Origin: Myxococcales bacterium
Lineage (GTDB): Bacteria > Myxococcota_A > Polyangia > Polyangiales > Houyiibacteriaceae
Direction: 5' to 3'
Assembly (NCBI GenBank): GCA_024640845.1
Contig: JAHEEE010000037.1
Span: 1-33,973 of the forward strand
DNA: 33,973 nt
A program made the translations under genes and the position numbers. The notes below the pieces were generated by a model that had not been told where the DNA came from, made no database searches, and was given only the letters and a program-made list of their open reading frames with translations. Below, in pieces: positions 15,853-24,416 of the stretch. Within the stretch, counting starts at the first letter, position 1; each line of letters begins with the position of its first letter.

Positions 15853-17748
15853 TCAGCGTCCGATCTCGATCTCCGGTACGCGATGCGAGCCTTCGTCCCG
15901 CAAGCGCAGCGCAAGGTCGATGCGCGCAGCGGCGTTGATCAGCCCGAGATGACTGAACGCCTGGGGGAAGTTCCCTAGCAGCATCTTGCTCCCAGGCTCG
16001 ATTTCCTCGGCGAGCAGCCCCAAGTGATTGGATGCCTCGGCGTGCGCGACGAAGACATGCTGCGCCTCGTCAATCCGACCCGCCATTGCAAGCACCTCTG
16101 CAAGCCAGAAACCGCACAGAACGAACGCACCTTCTTCGCCACCGACGCCATCGTCGGAGCGATAGCGGTAGACGTGCGGCCCCTCACCGAGCTCGGCCTG
16201 AATCCACTCGACGGTGCGAAGCACGCGCTCATCACTCGGAGGAAGAAACCCGTGAATCGGCAACAACAGCAACGACGCGTCCGGGTGCTCATGATCATAG
16301 GCGGCCACGAATCGCTTGCCGGACTTGTCCAGGCCCCGCACACAAAGCTCGGCATGAAGCTCGTCAGCCGTCTTCTGCCATCGGCTTTGCAAGATCTTGT
16401 CGCCGAAGAGCGGCGCGAGCTCTGCCCCCCGCCGAAGCGCTAACCAGCTCATGAGCTTGGAGTGAACGTTGTGCCGTTTGCCAGCACGCGGCTCCCAGAT
16501 ACCGTGATCCGGTTCGGGCCAGGTGGCCGCCACGTTGTCCACTACCTCCCGAAGCCGGCGCCAGCCGCGCGCGGTGAGCGAGCCCCCGCCGCGTTCGTAG
16601 ACGTATGCGGCATCCATCAGCGCACCGGCGGTGTCGAGCTGCACTTGGTCCCTTGCCCCGTTGCCCACGCGGACCGGCTGGCAACCACGGTATCCGGCAA
16701 GATGGTCGAGCGTACGCTCATCGGGCACTCGCTCGCCATCGACCGCGTACATGACCTGAAGCTTCCGATCGCGCTCGAGGGTATCCCGCACGAAGTGAAA
16801 GAACTCACGCGCCTCGCTTCGGCAACCAAGAAGGTTCGCGGCACGCACCGCCATCGCCGTGTCCCGGGTCCACGTGTAGCGGTAGTCCCAGTTGCGCTTG
16901 CCGCCTATCCACTCGGGGATGGAGGTCGTCGGCGCTGCGACCATCGCGCCGGTAGGCGAGTACATCAGCAGCTTCAACACCAAGCCCGATCGAATTACGT
17001 GATGTCGCCACGGGCCGTCGTACTGGAGGCCACGCACCCAGTCGCGCCAACGCTGTCGAGTCTTGCGCAGAGCCTCGAATGGCCGGTACGCCAGCACGGA
17101 CTCGGCCTCCGTCGTGTTCCAACTGATGACAACCCAAACGCGCTCACCCGCTTTCAGCGGAAACACCGCCTCCACGCCGCCTTGCGGGCGCGCCTTCCAC
17201 CGCCCGACGCCCCCAAGCACCGCCATGAGCCGCTCTCCGGAGGCGCCTTTGGCAAGCACGCTCGTCCCGTTTACCTCAAACGTCGTCTCGGAGAGACCGT
17301 ACCCAAAACGCGGATCGAACACCACCCGCACCATCACCTCGCCTTCGACACACTGGACGCGTCGATGCACCTCGTGCATCGCGGAGCGAGGGTCGTCGGT
17401 CCAGGGCATGTAGTCGGTCAGCCGAAGCACACCGCGGCCCTCGGCACGAAAGAGGGTTTCCAGGACGTTAGTCCCCGGATCGTAGCGCTGCAGGGTTTCG
17501 AACGGGTAGTCGACTGGGCGCACCGAGGTCGAGCCACCGTGGTCCTCGTCGAGGAGCGCACCGAAGACGCTCGGGCTGTCGAAGCGCGGCAAGCAAAGCC
17601 AGTCGATGGCGCCGTCGGCACGCACGAGGGCCGCAGAGAAGCCGTCGCCGATCAAGCCGTGATCCGCAATGGAGAGGCCGCGCGAAGACGCTTCGTCGGT
17701 GAACACGAAAGGCCGGCCGAGCCTCTTGGCAGCACTGTAGAGATCCAT
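15853..17748 (-). CDS. Glycoside hydrolase family 15 protein (glucoamylase/trehalase-like)
   Basis: This is a cytoplasmic-looking GH15 enzyme that probably hydrolyses terminal alpha-glucosidic bonds (alpha-glucans or trehalose). ATG 17748 is chosen; an in-frame start at 17826 would overlap the divergent protease gene. The 631-residue product has the bacterial GH15 N-terminal beta domain (IADHGLIGDGFSAALVRADGAIDWLCLPRFDSPSVFGALL). The (alpha/alpha)6 barrel shows the family motifs RNWDYRYTWTRDTAMAV, QLDTAGALMDAAYVYE, EGAFVLCGFWLAEVLAMAGRIDEA with a conserved catalytic Glu, and LLAEEIEPGSKMLLGNFPQAFSHLGLINAA. No signal peptide is evident. Two kinase-like genes follow at +1 and -4 base spacing. 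Substrate specificity between glucoamylase and trehalase is not decidable here. Confidence 0.92.
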   Translation of the reverse strand: MDLYSAAKRLGRPFVFTDEASSRGLSIADHGLIGDGFSAALVRADGAIDWLCLPRFDSPSVFGALLDEDHGGSTSVRPVDYPFETLQRYDPGTNVLETLFRAEGRGVLRLTDYMPWTDDPRSAMHEVHRRVQCVEGEVMVRVVFDPRFGYGLSETTFEVNGTSVLAKGASGERLMAVLGGVGRWKARPQGGVEAVFPLKAGERVWVVISWNTTEAESVLAYRPFEALRKTRQRWRDWVRGLQYDGPWRHHVIRSGLVLKLLMYSPTGAMVAAPTTSIPEWIGGKRNWDYRYTWTRDTAMAVRAANLLGCRSEAREFFHFVRDTLERDRKLQVMYAVDGERVPDERTLDHLAGYRGCQPVRVGNGARDQVQLDTAGALMDAAYVYERGGGSLTARGWRRLREVVDNVAATWPEPDHGIWEPRAGKRHNVHSKLMSWLALRRGAELAPLFGDKILQSRWQKTADELHAELCVRGLDKSGKRFVAAYDHEHPDASLLLLPIHGFLPPSDERVLRTVEWIQAELGEGPHVYRYRSDDGVGGEEGAFVLCGFWLAEVLAMAGRIDEAQHVFVAHAEASNHLGLLAEEIEPGSKMLLGNFPQAFSHLGLINAAARIDLALRLRDEGSHRVPEIEIGR

Positions 17749-17805
17749 CTGCCCGGGAAGGATAGCAGATCGTGCGGATTGCAACGCACATGCTACAGCC
17801 AGCCG

Positions 17806-18726
17806 GTGCGGGGACGAAAGACGCAATGGGCTTTGCCGCTCTTCTTGATCGCCCTGACGTTCTTGTCGACGTTCTACGTCGGTGCTTCGCGCGTCTTGGG
17901 GCGCCCACCCGCCTCGTTCGACGAGATCCTGACAGGGTGGGTGTTCTCAGTGCCACTGATGGCGATTCTCCTGGCGCACGAGTTCGGGCACTTCTTTGCG
18001 GGCATGTACCACCGGGTGGACGTGTCCCCACCCTATTTCATCCCGGTTCCGTTCTTTCTGCTCGGCACTCTCGGGGCGGTCATCCAAATACGACAGCGCA
18101 TCCGCTCACGAAACGCACTGCTCGACATCGGTGCGGCGGGTCCATTGTGCGGCATGGTGGTCGCGGTGCCGGTCGTGATCTACGGGCTCGCGACGTCGCC
18201 CGTGCAACCCCTTCCTGAGACCGAGTACTTCATCGAGGGCCGTTCAGTTCTTTATCTTGCCATCCTCCATGGTCTGAAGGGGACCATCGCCGCCGGGTAT
18301 GACGTCTCGCTCAGCCCGACCGCACTTGCGGGCTGGGCTGGGCTCCTGGTCACGATGATCAACCTGCTCCCCTTCGGTCAGCTCGACGGCGGCCACATCG
18401 CATATGCACTCATGGGTCCGCGACAAAACCGAGTTTCGAAGCTCGTGATGCGCATACTGCCCTTCGTCGCCGTGCTGATCGGTTTGGCCTACGGGGTGCC
18501 GAGCTACCTCGAGGGCGTGCGGGGGGACCGACTGATGTACGACGTAGCCGCCGGCATGCATTGGCTCGTCTGGGCAGGTGTACTTTGGTTCCTGACCCGG
18601 GCAACGGGCCCAGGTCATCCTCCGACCGAGGACACCGAGCTGACGCCCGGCCGCCGGATGATAGGTTGGTTCACCCTCTCGCTGTTCGTCCTGTTGTTCA
18701 TGCCGTCGTGGATCCGCGTGCAGTAG
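17806..18726 (+). CDS. Site-2-protease-type zinc metalloprotease, peptidase family M50
   Basis: This is an intramembrane zinc protease of the S2P family, which typically cleaves membrane-bound regulators. GTG 17806 (306 residues) is the chosen start; TTG 17779 is an alternative. The much longer open frame reaching back to 16462 is the antisense of the GH15 gene. The zinc motif HEFGH is at 58-62 inside the second hydrophobic helix. The second signature NLLPFGQLDGGH is at about 186-197, with Asp194 as the likely third ligand. Several more hydrophobic helices follow to the C-terminus. There is no PDZ domain. It resembles the short cyanobacterial/plant EGY-like M50 branch (ARM-free, PYFIPVPFFLLGTLGAVI). 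Substrate is unknown; no anti-sigma gene is adjacent. Confidence 0.9.
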   Translation: MRGRKTQWALPLFLIALTFLSTFYVGASRVLGRPPASFDEILTGWVFSVPLMAILLAHEFGHFFAGMYHRVDVSPPYFIPVPFFLLGTLGAVIQIRQRIRSRNALLDIGAAGPLCGMVVAVPVVIYGLATSPVQPLPETEYFIEGRSVLYLAILHGLKGTIAAGYDVSLSPTALAGWAGLLVTMINLLPFGQLDGGHIAYALMGPRQNRVSKLVMRILPFVAVLIGLAYGVPSYLEGVRGDRLMYDVAAGMHWLVWAGVLWFLTRATGPGHPPTEDTELTPGRRMIGWFTLSLFVLLFMPSWIRVQ

Positions 18727-18766
18727 GAAATTTCACCAGAACCTCGGAATTCCGTAGGTTCCAGCC

Positions 18767-20368
18767 ATGCGCTTTCGCCGTTCCTCCGGGCTGCTGTTTG
18801 TGGTCCTCGTCGCCTCACTGAGCGCGTCTTCCTCGGCGCGCGCTTGGACGCGAACGGTCGTGCAAAGCGCTCGCGCAACGGTCGAGGTAGAACCCGACGC
18901 AATGCTCTCCATCCTGCTTCGCCTGGACGTCGAGGTGCACGCGGGATGGCTGCAAGAGCTGGAGCTAGTGGATCTCGGCCCCGGCGTCGAGCTCGACCGA
19001 TACCGGCCGCCGTACTTCCGATCGGAGGAAGGCGAGGTGTTTCGTCCCGAAGCGGACCTCCACGAGGACGGTCGAATCCGCCTCTGGTTCCACCGGCGCG
19101 ATGCGCCGCGACGGGGCGAATATCAAGTCTTCATGCGCTACCGTACGAAAGCAGATGCGCGCGCCGTCGAAGCGAAGGGGCAGCCGCGCGCCCGCGTCGT
19201 GTGGTCCGTTCCCGCGTGGGAGACGGGGCTCCACGACGTATCAGTCGAGATCCGGGCACCCAAAGGAAGCGTCGTCCCTGATGAAATGAAGGACACCTCC
19301 CCCGGCGTCGACTTGCAAGTCATCGAAGACGCGGGGCGCACCACCATGCGATGGCGGCGAATCCACTTGCCGCGCATGACTGATTGGCCGCTCGTGCTCG
19401 ACGTGCCAGCAGGCTCGATCTCATTGTCGGTGGCGGCCGAAACCACGGAGATCCCGGACGGCTTTCGACCGATGAAGACCCCAAAGGAGCGGCATGTCGC
19501 TTGGGCAATCCTGCTGCTGGCCGTGGTGACGCTGCTCAAGCGGCGCTCCATGGAACACCGCCTCGGCCGCACCGAGCTTTGGATTCGCGCGGGTTGGCCG
19601 ACGGTTCTCGCCGCGACGACGCTCTGGGTCGCCATCGCGCAGTGGTTGATCCCGACCCACATGGCGTGGGGGCTGCCCTTGATCTGCTTGGCGCTCCATC
19701 GGCCGATTCTCCTGAGGCCGAAAGCCGCGAGGACGTGGACCCCAACGGCACTGTCGAAGCTGACCGCAGCCGATCCGCCCGATCTCCTCGATGCGACGAC
19801 CCCGGTTGGGGCGGCGGTGCTCTTCGGAATCAGCACCATGCTCTTCGCCGCCGGACAGCCAACCGGGGCGTTATTGCTCCTGCCGGTGTTCCTATCGAGC
19901 ACTCGTCTTCACCACGCGCCAACCGCGGCCTCGACGATCGCAGCGCTTCGCAAGCACGCACTCGAGCTTCGGTTGCCCGAAGATGCACCGGCCATGTGTT
20001 TCCAATGGGAGCGCGATAGCGAAGGATTGCCGCGCCTTCGGATGCATCTCGGAACGAGCCGGGTTGGTCTGCTCAGCCTGAGCTTTGTCCTGACATCGCG
20101 CTCACTTGGCTTCCTTCGTCCCCGGGGCATCATGCTGCTCGTTCAAACGCGCGCGCAGTCGGATGCAGACGACCTGATGCGCCGCCGTACGGGCGACGAC
20201 ACCGAGCTTCGCGAGGAGGACGGTAGCATCCTTCGGCTCATCGACTGGAACGCCGAAGCGATCGAGCTTCTGAGGGTCTTGGCACACGAGGCTCCGAAGC
20301 CTGTAAAAGCGTCGCGCGGAACTTGGTTGCTTCGAGAGATCTCCGAGCCGGGACGCAAAGCGGCCTAG
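18767..20368 (+). CDS. Exported multi-span membrane protein of unknown function
   Basis: I do not recognise a named family. The 533-residue protein starts with a signal peptide (about 1-27, ending SSSARA). A periplasmic domain of about 210 residues follows, rich in beta strands and charged residues (VEPDAMLSILLRLDVEVHAGWLQELELVDL, GEYQVFMRYRTKADARAVEAKG). Next come hydrophobic segments near 243-258, 277-294, 298-316, 346-362 and 365-378, and a C-terminal cytoplasmic domain of about 150 residues (LPRLRMHLGTSRVGLLSLSFVLTS, LRLIDWNAEAIELLRVL). The overall layout, with a secreted beta domain before a cluster of helices and a soluble tail, is loosely like DUF2207-type proteins, but no motif proves it. 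It starts 40 bases after the M50 gene and may be cotranscribed. Confidence 0.75.
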   Translation: MRFRRSSGLLFVVLVASLSASSSARAWTRTVVQSARATVEVEPDAMLSILLRLDVEVHAGWLQELELVDLGPGVELDRYRPPYFRSEEGEVFRPEADLHEDGRIRLWFHRRDAPRRGEYQVFMRYRTKADARAVEAKGQPRARVVWSVPAWETGLHDVSVEIRAPKGSVVPDEMKDTSPGVDLQVIEDAGRTTMRWRRIHLPRMTDWPLVLDVPAGSISLSVAAETTEIPDGFRPMKTPKERHVAWAILLLAVVTLLKRRSMEHRLGRTELWIRAGWPTVLAATTLWVAIAQWLIPTHMAWGLPLICLALHRPILLRPKAARTWTPTALSKLTAADPPDLLDATTPVGAAVLFGISTMLFAAGQPTGALLLLPVFLSSTRLHHAPTAASTIAALRKHALELRLPEDAPAMCFQWERDSEGLPRLRMHLGTSRVGLLSLSFVLTSRSLGFLRPRGIMLLVQTRAQSDADDLMRRRTGDDTELREEDGSILRLIDWNAEAIELLRVLAHEAPKPVKASRGTWLLREISEPGRKAA

Positions 20369-20371
20369 CCG

Positions 20372-20935
20372 CTACCGACCGATACGCGCAGCAAGCGGCG
20401 CAAGAATGCGGTCCACCTGTTTGAGCTCGCGAACGACATCCTCGTCGTCGAAGTCGATCTCGGCGATTAGCGCCTCTTGCACCGCGTCATAGAGCCAAGT
20501 CGCGGACTCGGGATCCTCGACGCAGGCGGCCGCCTGGTGGCCCTGATGGTTCAACGCGGGAAATTTCTCCACCGCTTGCTCGAGCACGCTTACTCGATCG
20601 CCGAGGTATTCGCGCATCGCTTCGAGCTCGTCGGACAACGGCCCGAGCATCTCCGGAGATTTAGCCAGATGCTTGTCGAACGCGCCGGGGGAACGCTCGC
20701 GCACCCGCTCGAGCACGAGGCGCATCACCATGACGTCGCCCAAGTGCCGGAGCACACCACGCACACCTGGGATGGCGCCGGTCGAAGAAATGATGTGCAT
20801 GAGGCTGCCGGCAGCCGCAACACGACTTTGGTCGTCGACTTCGGGATCTTCGACAATTCTTAGTACCGACTTCACGTCCTGACTGAATCGCGTCAGTGCA
20901 GGGGTCATCAGCTCGATGAAGCGCTCACGCGACAT
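20372..20935 (-). CDS. Small helical protein, possibly YkvA/DUF1232-like
   Basis: This 187-residue, largely helical protein has no signal peptide. Its central segment (DPEVDDQSRVAAAGSLMHIIS, then GAIPGVRGVLRHLGDVMVMRLVLERV) has the spacing of the YkvA/DUF1232 core, in which a short hydrophobic helix is followed by a Pro-Gly turn, a G-x-L-D-D-like element and a second helix. The match is by eye only and the second Asp is replaced. The C-terminal half is acidic and predicted helical (DAVQEALIAEIDFDDEDVVRELKQVDRIL). It starts 1 base after the OmpA-family gene, so it is probably the third gene of the FHA-OmpA unit. It converges with the upstream + strand gene with 3 bases between stops. Confidence 0.7.
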   Translation of the reverse strand: MSRERFIELMTPALTRFSQDVKSVLRIVEDPEVDDQSRVAAAGSLMHIISSTGAIPGVRGVLRHLGDVMVMRLVLERVRERSPGAFDKHLAKSPEMLGPLSDELEAMREYLGDRVSVLEQAVEKFPALNHQGHQAAACVEDPESATWLYDAVQEALIAEIDFDDEDVVRELKQVDRILAPLAARIGR

Positions 20936-20936
20936 A

Positions 20937-23000
20937 TCACCTCGGAACCAGTGACCGGCCCCGCGGGCATGTTACCTCAACTCCGGTCGGTCCTGCGTCG
21001 GTTTCGATGATCTTGAACTCCACTCGGCGGTTTTTCTCCCAAGCTTTGGCGTTACTCTTGCGGTCCACTGGGCAGCGTTCGCCGTAGCCAGCCGACCGCA
21101 AGCGATCCTTGAGAACGCCCCGCTCGATGAGGGCGTTCATGACCGATGCGGCTCGTGCTCGGGTGAGCTGGATGTTGTACTGATCGCTGCCTCGCTCGTC
21201 GGCATGGCCCTGAATCTCGACCAAGGTAATCTGTGGGCTGGCATTGAGTGTGGCCGCGACTGCGTCGAGCAGCGGGAAGCTCCTCGCCTTGATGATGGCG
21301 CTGTCGGTCTCGAAGTAGACCTTCTCCAGGATGGTGATTTGCGTGTCCTCGAGAATGACGAGGCCCTTGTCCGGACAGCCGTCTTCGTCCTCATGGCCGT
21401 TGTACGTCTCCGGATCGTTCGGGCAGGCGTCGTCGACGTCGAGGATCCGGTCTCCGTCGTTGTCGACATCAGGACAACCATCTTCATCTTGGAACTTGTC
21501 GAAGTCTTCCGGATCATTCGGGCAGAGGTCTCTTTCGTCCGGGATGCCGTCGCCGTCGTTGTCGGGGTCCGGGCAACCATCTTCATCCTGGAAGCCGTCG
21601 AAATCCTCAGGCTCGTCGGGACACTGGTCCATGTCATCTGGAATTCCGTCGCCGTCCCGATCGCCTTCGCGACCCTCCGGACAACCGTCTTCATCGCGGT
21701 CACCGTCGTAGTCCTCTTTGACCAATGGACACGCATCGTCGATATCCAAGATGCCGTCACCGTCGTTGTCGCGATCGGGGCAGCCGTCGCTGTCTTCGAA
21801 ACCGTCTTTGTCCTCGGCGTCATCCGGACAGCCGTCGTCGTCGTCCGCAATGCCGTCATTGTCACGATCGCCCACCGCCGGCTCGTACATGAAACCGAGC
21901 ACGACACGCGCATCCGCGGCTTCAAACCCAGTCTTCGGAATCCCGGCACCACCCGCCGCATAGAGGAAGCTCTTGTTGGTCACGAAGTACTTGAACCCGA
22001 GCAAGGCTTCCATCGAAAGGGTGCCTTTGGTCCCAATTTCCTGGGCGATCTTGGTTCCGTAGAGCTCAAGAACGATGTCGAACGACTGCGCGACGCGAAA
22101 CGCCGAACCGAAGCCAAAGGTGATCAAGTCGTTGTAGGTGAAGCGGCTGCCTTCACCCTGATCGACGGGTGCAATCGCAACATCGTTGGGATTCTCGGCT
22201 AAGCTCGTCGAGGGGATCGAAGACCCATCCCAAATGAAGCTGGCGCCCTGCCCGGAATTCCAGCGATAGCCGCCTTCGAAGGCAAAGCGGATCTTCTCGA
22301 TCGGTTGGAACTCCAGCACGACGGTAGGCCAGAGCGAGAAGCCTGGCTCACCCGCAAACTGATTTGCCTTCGCAGTGGGAAATCCAGCGCGGAGCGTCAC
22401 TGCGATCCCGAGCGGGTACTCGCCGAGATTCAAGAGGCGAGCCTTGACGTTGAGCGTCAGATCCCCGACGCCCTGAGAGCGCAGGCCTCCGGCTTCGAGG
22501 TTGTAGAGACAAGTGGTTGAACCTTCGAGGCAACTACCTTCGCGATCAGGCGCCTGCACCGCGTTACCACGAAAGAACGTGATCGGAAGCGAAATGCCGA
22601 CCACCAATCGATCGATGATGCCGAAGTTGAACTTGAACGTGCCAGTGAACCCCTGTCGTGCAATCCGGTTCTGTCGTGTCGCGTCGTCGGCGGCACCGTT
22701 CGGATCATTTATGAAGCCGTTGTAGCGAAGGATCCCGAAGCCCGCGTCGAGAATGAGCCCGAAGCTGAACTCCTTGTGGGGCATGACCTCGCTGCCATTC
22801 ACGCTGAAGTAGCCGCGGGTATCGACGGCCGGCCGAAACAGGTGCAGATCCATCCCGCCATTCACGAGCGTGGCGTCTTGGGCCCCCGCCGAGCTAGGAA
22901 GCGCACACGCCCCGAGCAGGAGCAGTACGAGCCATGCACCCCGCCGGGACGAATCCCTCCTGGACTGTGTTCCCCCAAACACCCATCTCCAGTGTGTCAC
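20937..23000 (-). CDS. OmpA-family outer-membrane protein with thrombospondin type 3 repeats
   Basis: This is a 687-residue outer-membrane protein with a GTG start at 23000. The N-terminus is basic and then has a signal-peptide-like stretch (AWLVLLLLGACALPSSAGA, cleavage near residue 40). A beta-barrel-like region of about 330 residues follows (alternating strands, many aromatic residues). Residues 377-545 form calcium-binding thrombospondin type 3 repeats (D-x-D-x-D-G units such as DRDNDGIADDDDGCPDD). The C-terminal OmpA domain (about 555-666) contains VYFETDSAIIK, EIQGHADERGSDQYNIQLTRARA and EKNRRVEFKI, which bind peptidoglycan in the family. It thus anchors the outer membrane to the wall with a long calcium-stiffened linker. 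It lies 12 bases downstream of the FHA gene. Confidence 0.92.
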   Translation of the reverse strand: MTHWRWVFGGTQSRRDSSRRGAWLVLLLLGACALPSSAGAQDATLVNGGMDLHLFRPAVDTRGYFSVNGSEVMPHKEFSFGLILDAGFGILRYNGFINDPNGAADDATRQNRIARQGFTGTFKFNFGIIDRLVVGISLPITFFRGNAVQAPDREGSCLEGSTTCLYNLEAGGLRSQGVGDLTLNVKARLLNLGEYPLGIAVTLRAGFPTAKANQFAGEPGFSLWPTVVLEFQPIEKIRFAFEGGYRWNSGQGASFIWDGSSIPSTSLAENPNDVAIAPVDQGEGSRFTYNDLITFGFGSAFRVAQSFDIVLELYGTKIAQEIGTKGTLSMEALLGFKYFVTNKSFLYAAGGAGIPKTGFEAADARVVLGFMYEPAVGDRDNDGIADDDDGCPDDAEDKDGFEDSDGCPDRDNDGDGILDIDDACPLVKEDYDGDRDEDGCPEGREGDRDGDGIPDDMDQCPDEPEDFDGFQDEDGCPDPDNDGDGIPDERDLCPNDPEDFDKFQDEDGCPDVDNDGDRILDVDDACPNDPETYNGHEDEDGCPDKGLVILEDTQITILEKVYFETDSAIIKARSFPLLDAVAATLNASPQITLVEIQGHADERGSDQYNIQLTRARAASVMNALIERGVLKDRLRSAGYGERCPVDRKSNAKAWEKNRRVEFKIIETDAGPTGVEVTCPRGRSLVPR
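21366..21872 (-). repeat. Thrombospondin type 3 repeat block inside the OmpA-family gene
   Basis: The coding region for residues 377-545 consists of about five degenerate units of 31-38 residues. Each has an Asp-rich D-x-D-x-D-G motif followed by a DxCP or DGCP Cys. The Cys pattern (DGCPD, DACPL, DGCPE, DQCPD, DLCPN, DGCPD) and the acidic ladder are typical of calcium-binding TSP3 repeats. At the DNA level the units are related but not identical, so this is a protein repeat and not a perfect tandem DNA repeat. Confidence 0.85.
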
Positions 23001-23012
23001 GGGCGGCGCCCA

Positions 23013-24254
23013 TTAATCAACGATTCTGCGCCTCTGGGCAGCTTTCGCCTGCCGGGCCAACTGTCGAGCCTCCTGGCGCTGCTTCGGGGTAATGCCCCGT
23101 ACCTCGAGCACCAACGCCGCCTCGCGCAGGGCACGGTCGAAGTCCTCGTCCCGCAGCGCGCGGTCACCATCATTGATGTGGGACTGAACATATCGATAGC
23201 GGATCTCGCCGAATTCCGGCGTCTGCCGCAACACACTGTCCTCTGGGAGCTCTTGAGCGATCGCATATGCTCGATCGAATCGCTCGCGCGCCAACGCCTT
23301 GCGCGCTCGAACGAGCTCCCTCTCCCATTCCTGCGGCTCGTCGATCGACACGTCGTCGCTTCGCCCATCTGACGGCGTCTCGGCGGATTTTCTCGTTGCG
23401 GTGTTGGTAGCTCTTTGCGCGGCGGCCGCAGGCGCAGGCTGCTCGGTGGAGGTGGCTTTGGGTCCAGCGGATCCAGGCTGCGGGCGCAAGGTCGTGAGGA
23501 CGGCGCCAGCACCGGCCATCAATAAAAGGGCGATGACCGACAGCGCGATGATCGGTTTGCGCGACGAGGATGAGGATGGCGCTCCAGCGGCCGGCTCTTC
23601 GGGCAGCGCGACCAAGGTATGAGCACCTTCGGCGGGGAGAAACCGAAATCGCACCTGGCCGAGCTCGAGGATGTCGCCGCTTTCGAGAACGGCTCGTGTT
23701 GCGCGGACACCATTCACGCACATCCCATTGGCGCTCTCGAGGTCGAAGACCGTTACCTTTCCGTCACGCACCTGCACCTCGGCGTGCTCATGTGAGATCG
23801 ATTTATGATTGATCCAAATGTCGAGTCGTTCGTCGCGCCCGATGCGCAGCGCCGACTTGCTGAGCGTGAACTCCGCGCCCGCAGCCGGCTCACCGAGAAC
23901 CACTAGCCTCGGCGGGGGCTGACTTTTCGGCTTTGGCGAGGGTAACGTGTTGGCGGTGGCCACGACGTCCGATTGAAACGCGAGGTCGTAGTCGCCGATG
24001 CCGAGTTGATCCCCCGCCGCGAGCTCGGCCTTGCTCTCGATGCGCTCCCCGTTGACCGTGACCCCGTTGTAGGAACCGAGATCCTCGACGATGTAAGAGC
24101 CATTGCGTTTCAGCAGCCGGGCGTGGAGGCGCGATACATTGCGCTCCGTGAGCCGAATACTGTTGCCCCGTTCGCGACCGATGGTGATCTCATCCCGCAG
24201 TAGCGGAACGACGGTGGTGTGACCTTCGTCATCGGAGATGACGAGCTTATACAT
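23013..24254 (-). CDS. Membrane protein with two FHA domains and a C-terminal helical repeat region
   Basis: This 413-residue protein has two forkhead-associated domains, which bind phosphothreonine peptides. The first (about 5-95) shows ITIGRERGNSIRLTERNVSRLHARLL and a YNGVTVNG end. The second (about 112-200) shows LRIGRDERLDIWINHKSISHEHAEV and NGMCVNGV. A transmembrane segment (IIALSVIALLLMAGAGAVL) follows. An Ala/Pro/Thr-rich linker then leads to a charged helical region (WERELVRARKALARERFDRAYAIAQELPED, then FDRALREAALVLEVRGI) that looks TPR-like and would be periplasmic if the FHA part is cytoplasmic. It is the first gene of a likely three-gene unit with the OmpA-family protein. No Ser/Thr kinase is in the window. 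Confidence 0.9.
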   Translation of the reverse strand: MYKLVISDDEGHTTVVPLLRDEITIGRERGNSIRLTERNVSRLHARLLKRNGSYIVEDLGSYNGVTVNGERIESKAELAAGDQLGIGDYDLAFQSDVVATANTLPSPKPKSQPPPRLVVLGEPAAGAEFTLSKSALRIGRDERLDIWINHKSISHEHAEVQVRDGKVTVFDLESANGMCVNGVRATRAVLESGDILELGQVRFRFLPAEGAHTLVALPEEPAAGAPSSSSSRKPIIALSVIALLLMAGAGAVLTTLRPQPGSAGPKATSTEQPAPAAAAQRATNTATRKSAETPSDGRSDDVSIDEPQEWERELVRARKALARERFDRAYAIAQELPEDSVLRQTPEFGEIRYRYVQSHINDGDRALRDEDFDRALREAALVLEVRGITPKQRQEARQLARQAKAAQRRRIVD

Positions 24255-24416
24255 CGGTTCGGCCCACGAGCGTTTTCACATAGAGTTTCGGGGGTTTGAA
24301 CGTATGCTACTCTCGCGTGCCGGGGTGTCAATCACGGTTGAGCGAAGGTTTGCGCTCCCGCCGAACCCGGCTATGCCCTGGCGCATGACGAACCGGTTCG
24401 CGAGAGGCCTGCACGG

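Noticed and set aside
16462-17805. Long + strand open frame that joins the M50 protease upstream (754 codons in total)
   Set aside because: It is antisense to the clear GH15 gene and has no domain-like sequence; the real protease starts near 17806 with its first helix.
21204-22202. Long + strand frame (332 codons) opposite the OmpA-family gene
   Set aside because: It is a shadow of the D-rich repeats, giving Val/Ile-rich non-globular sequence, and has no family motif.
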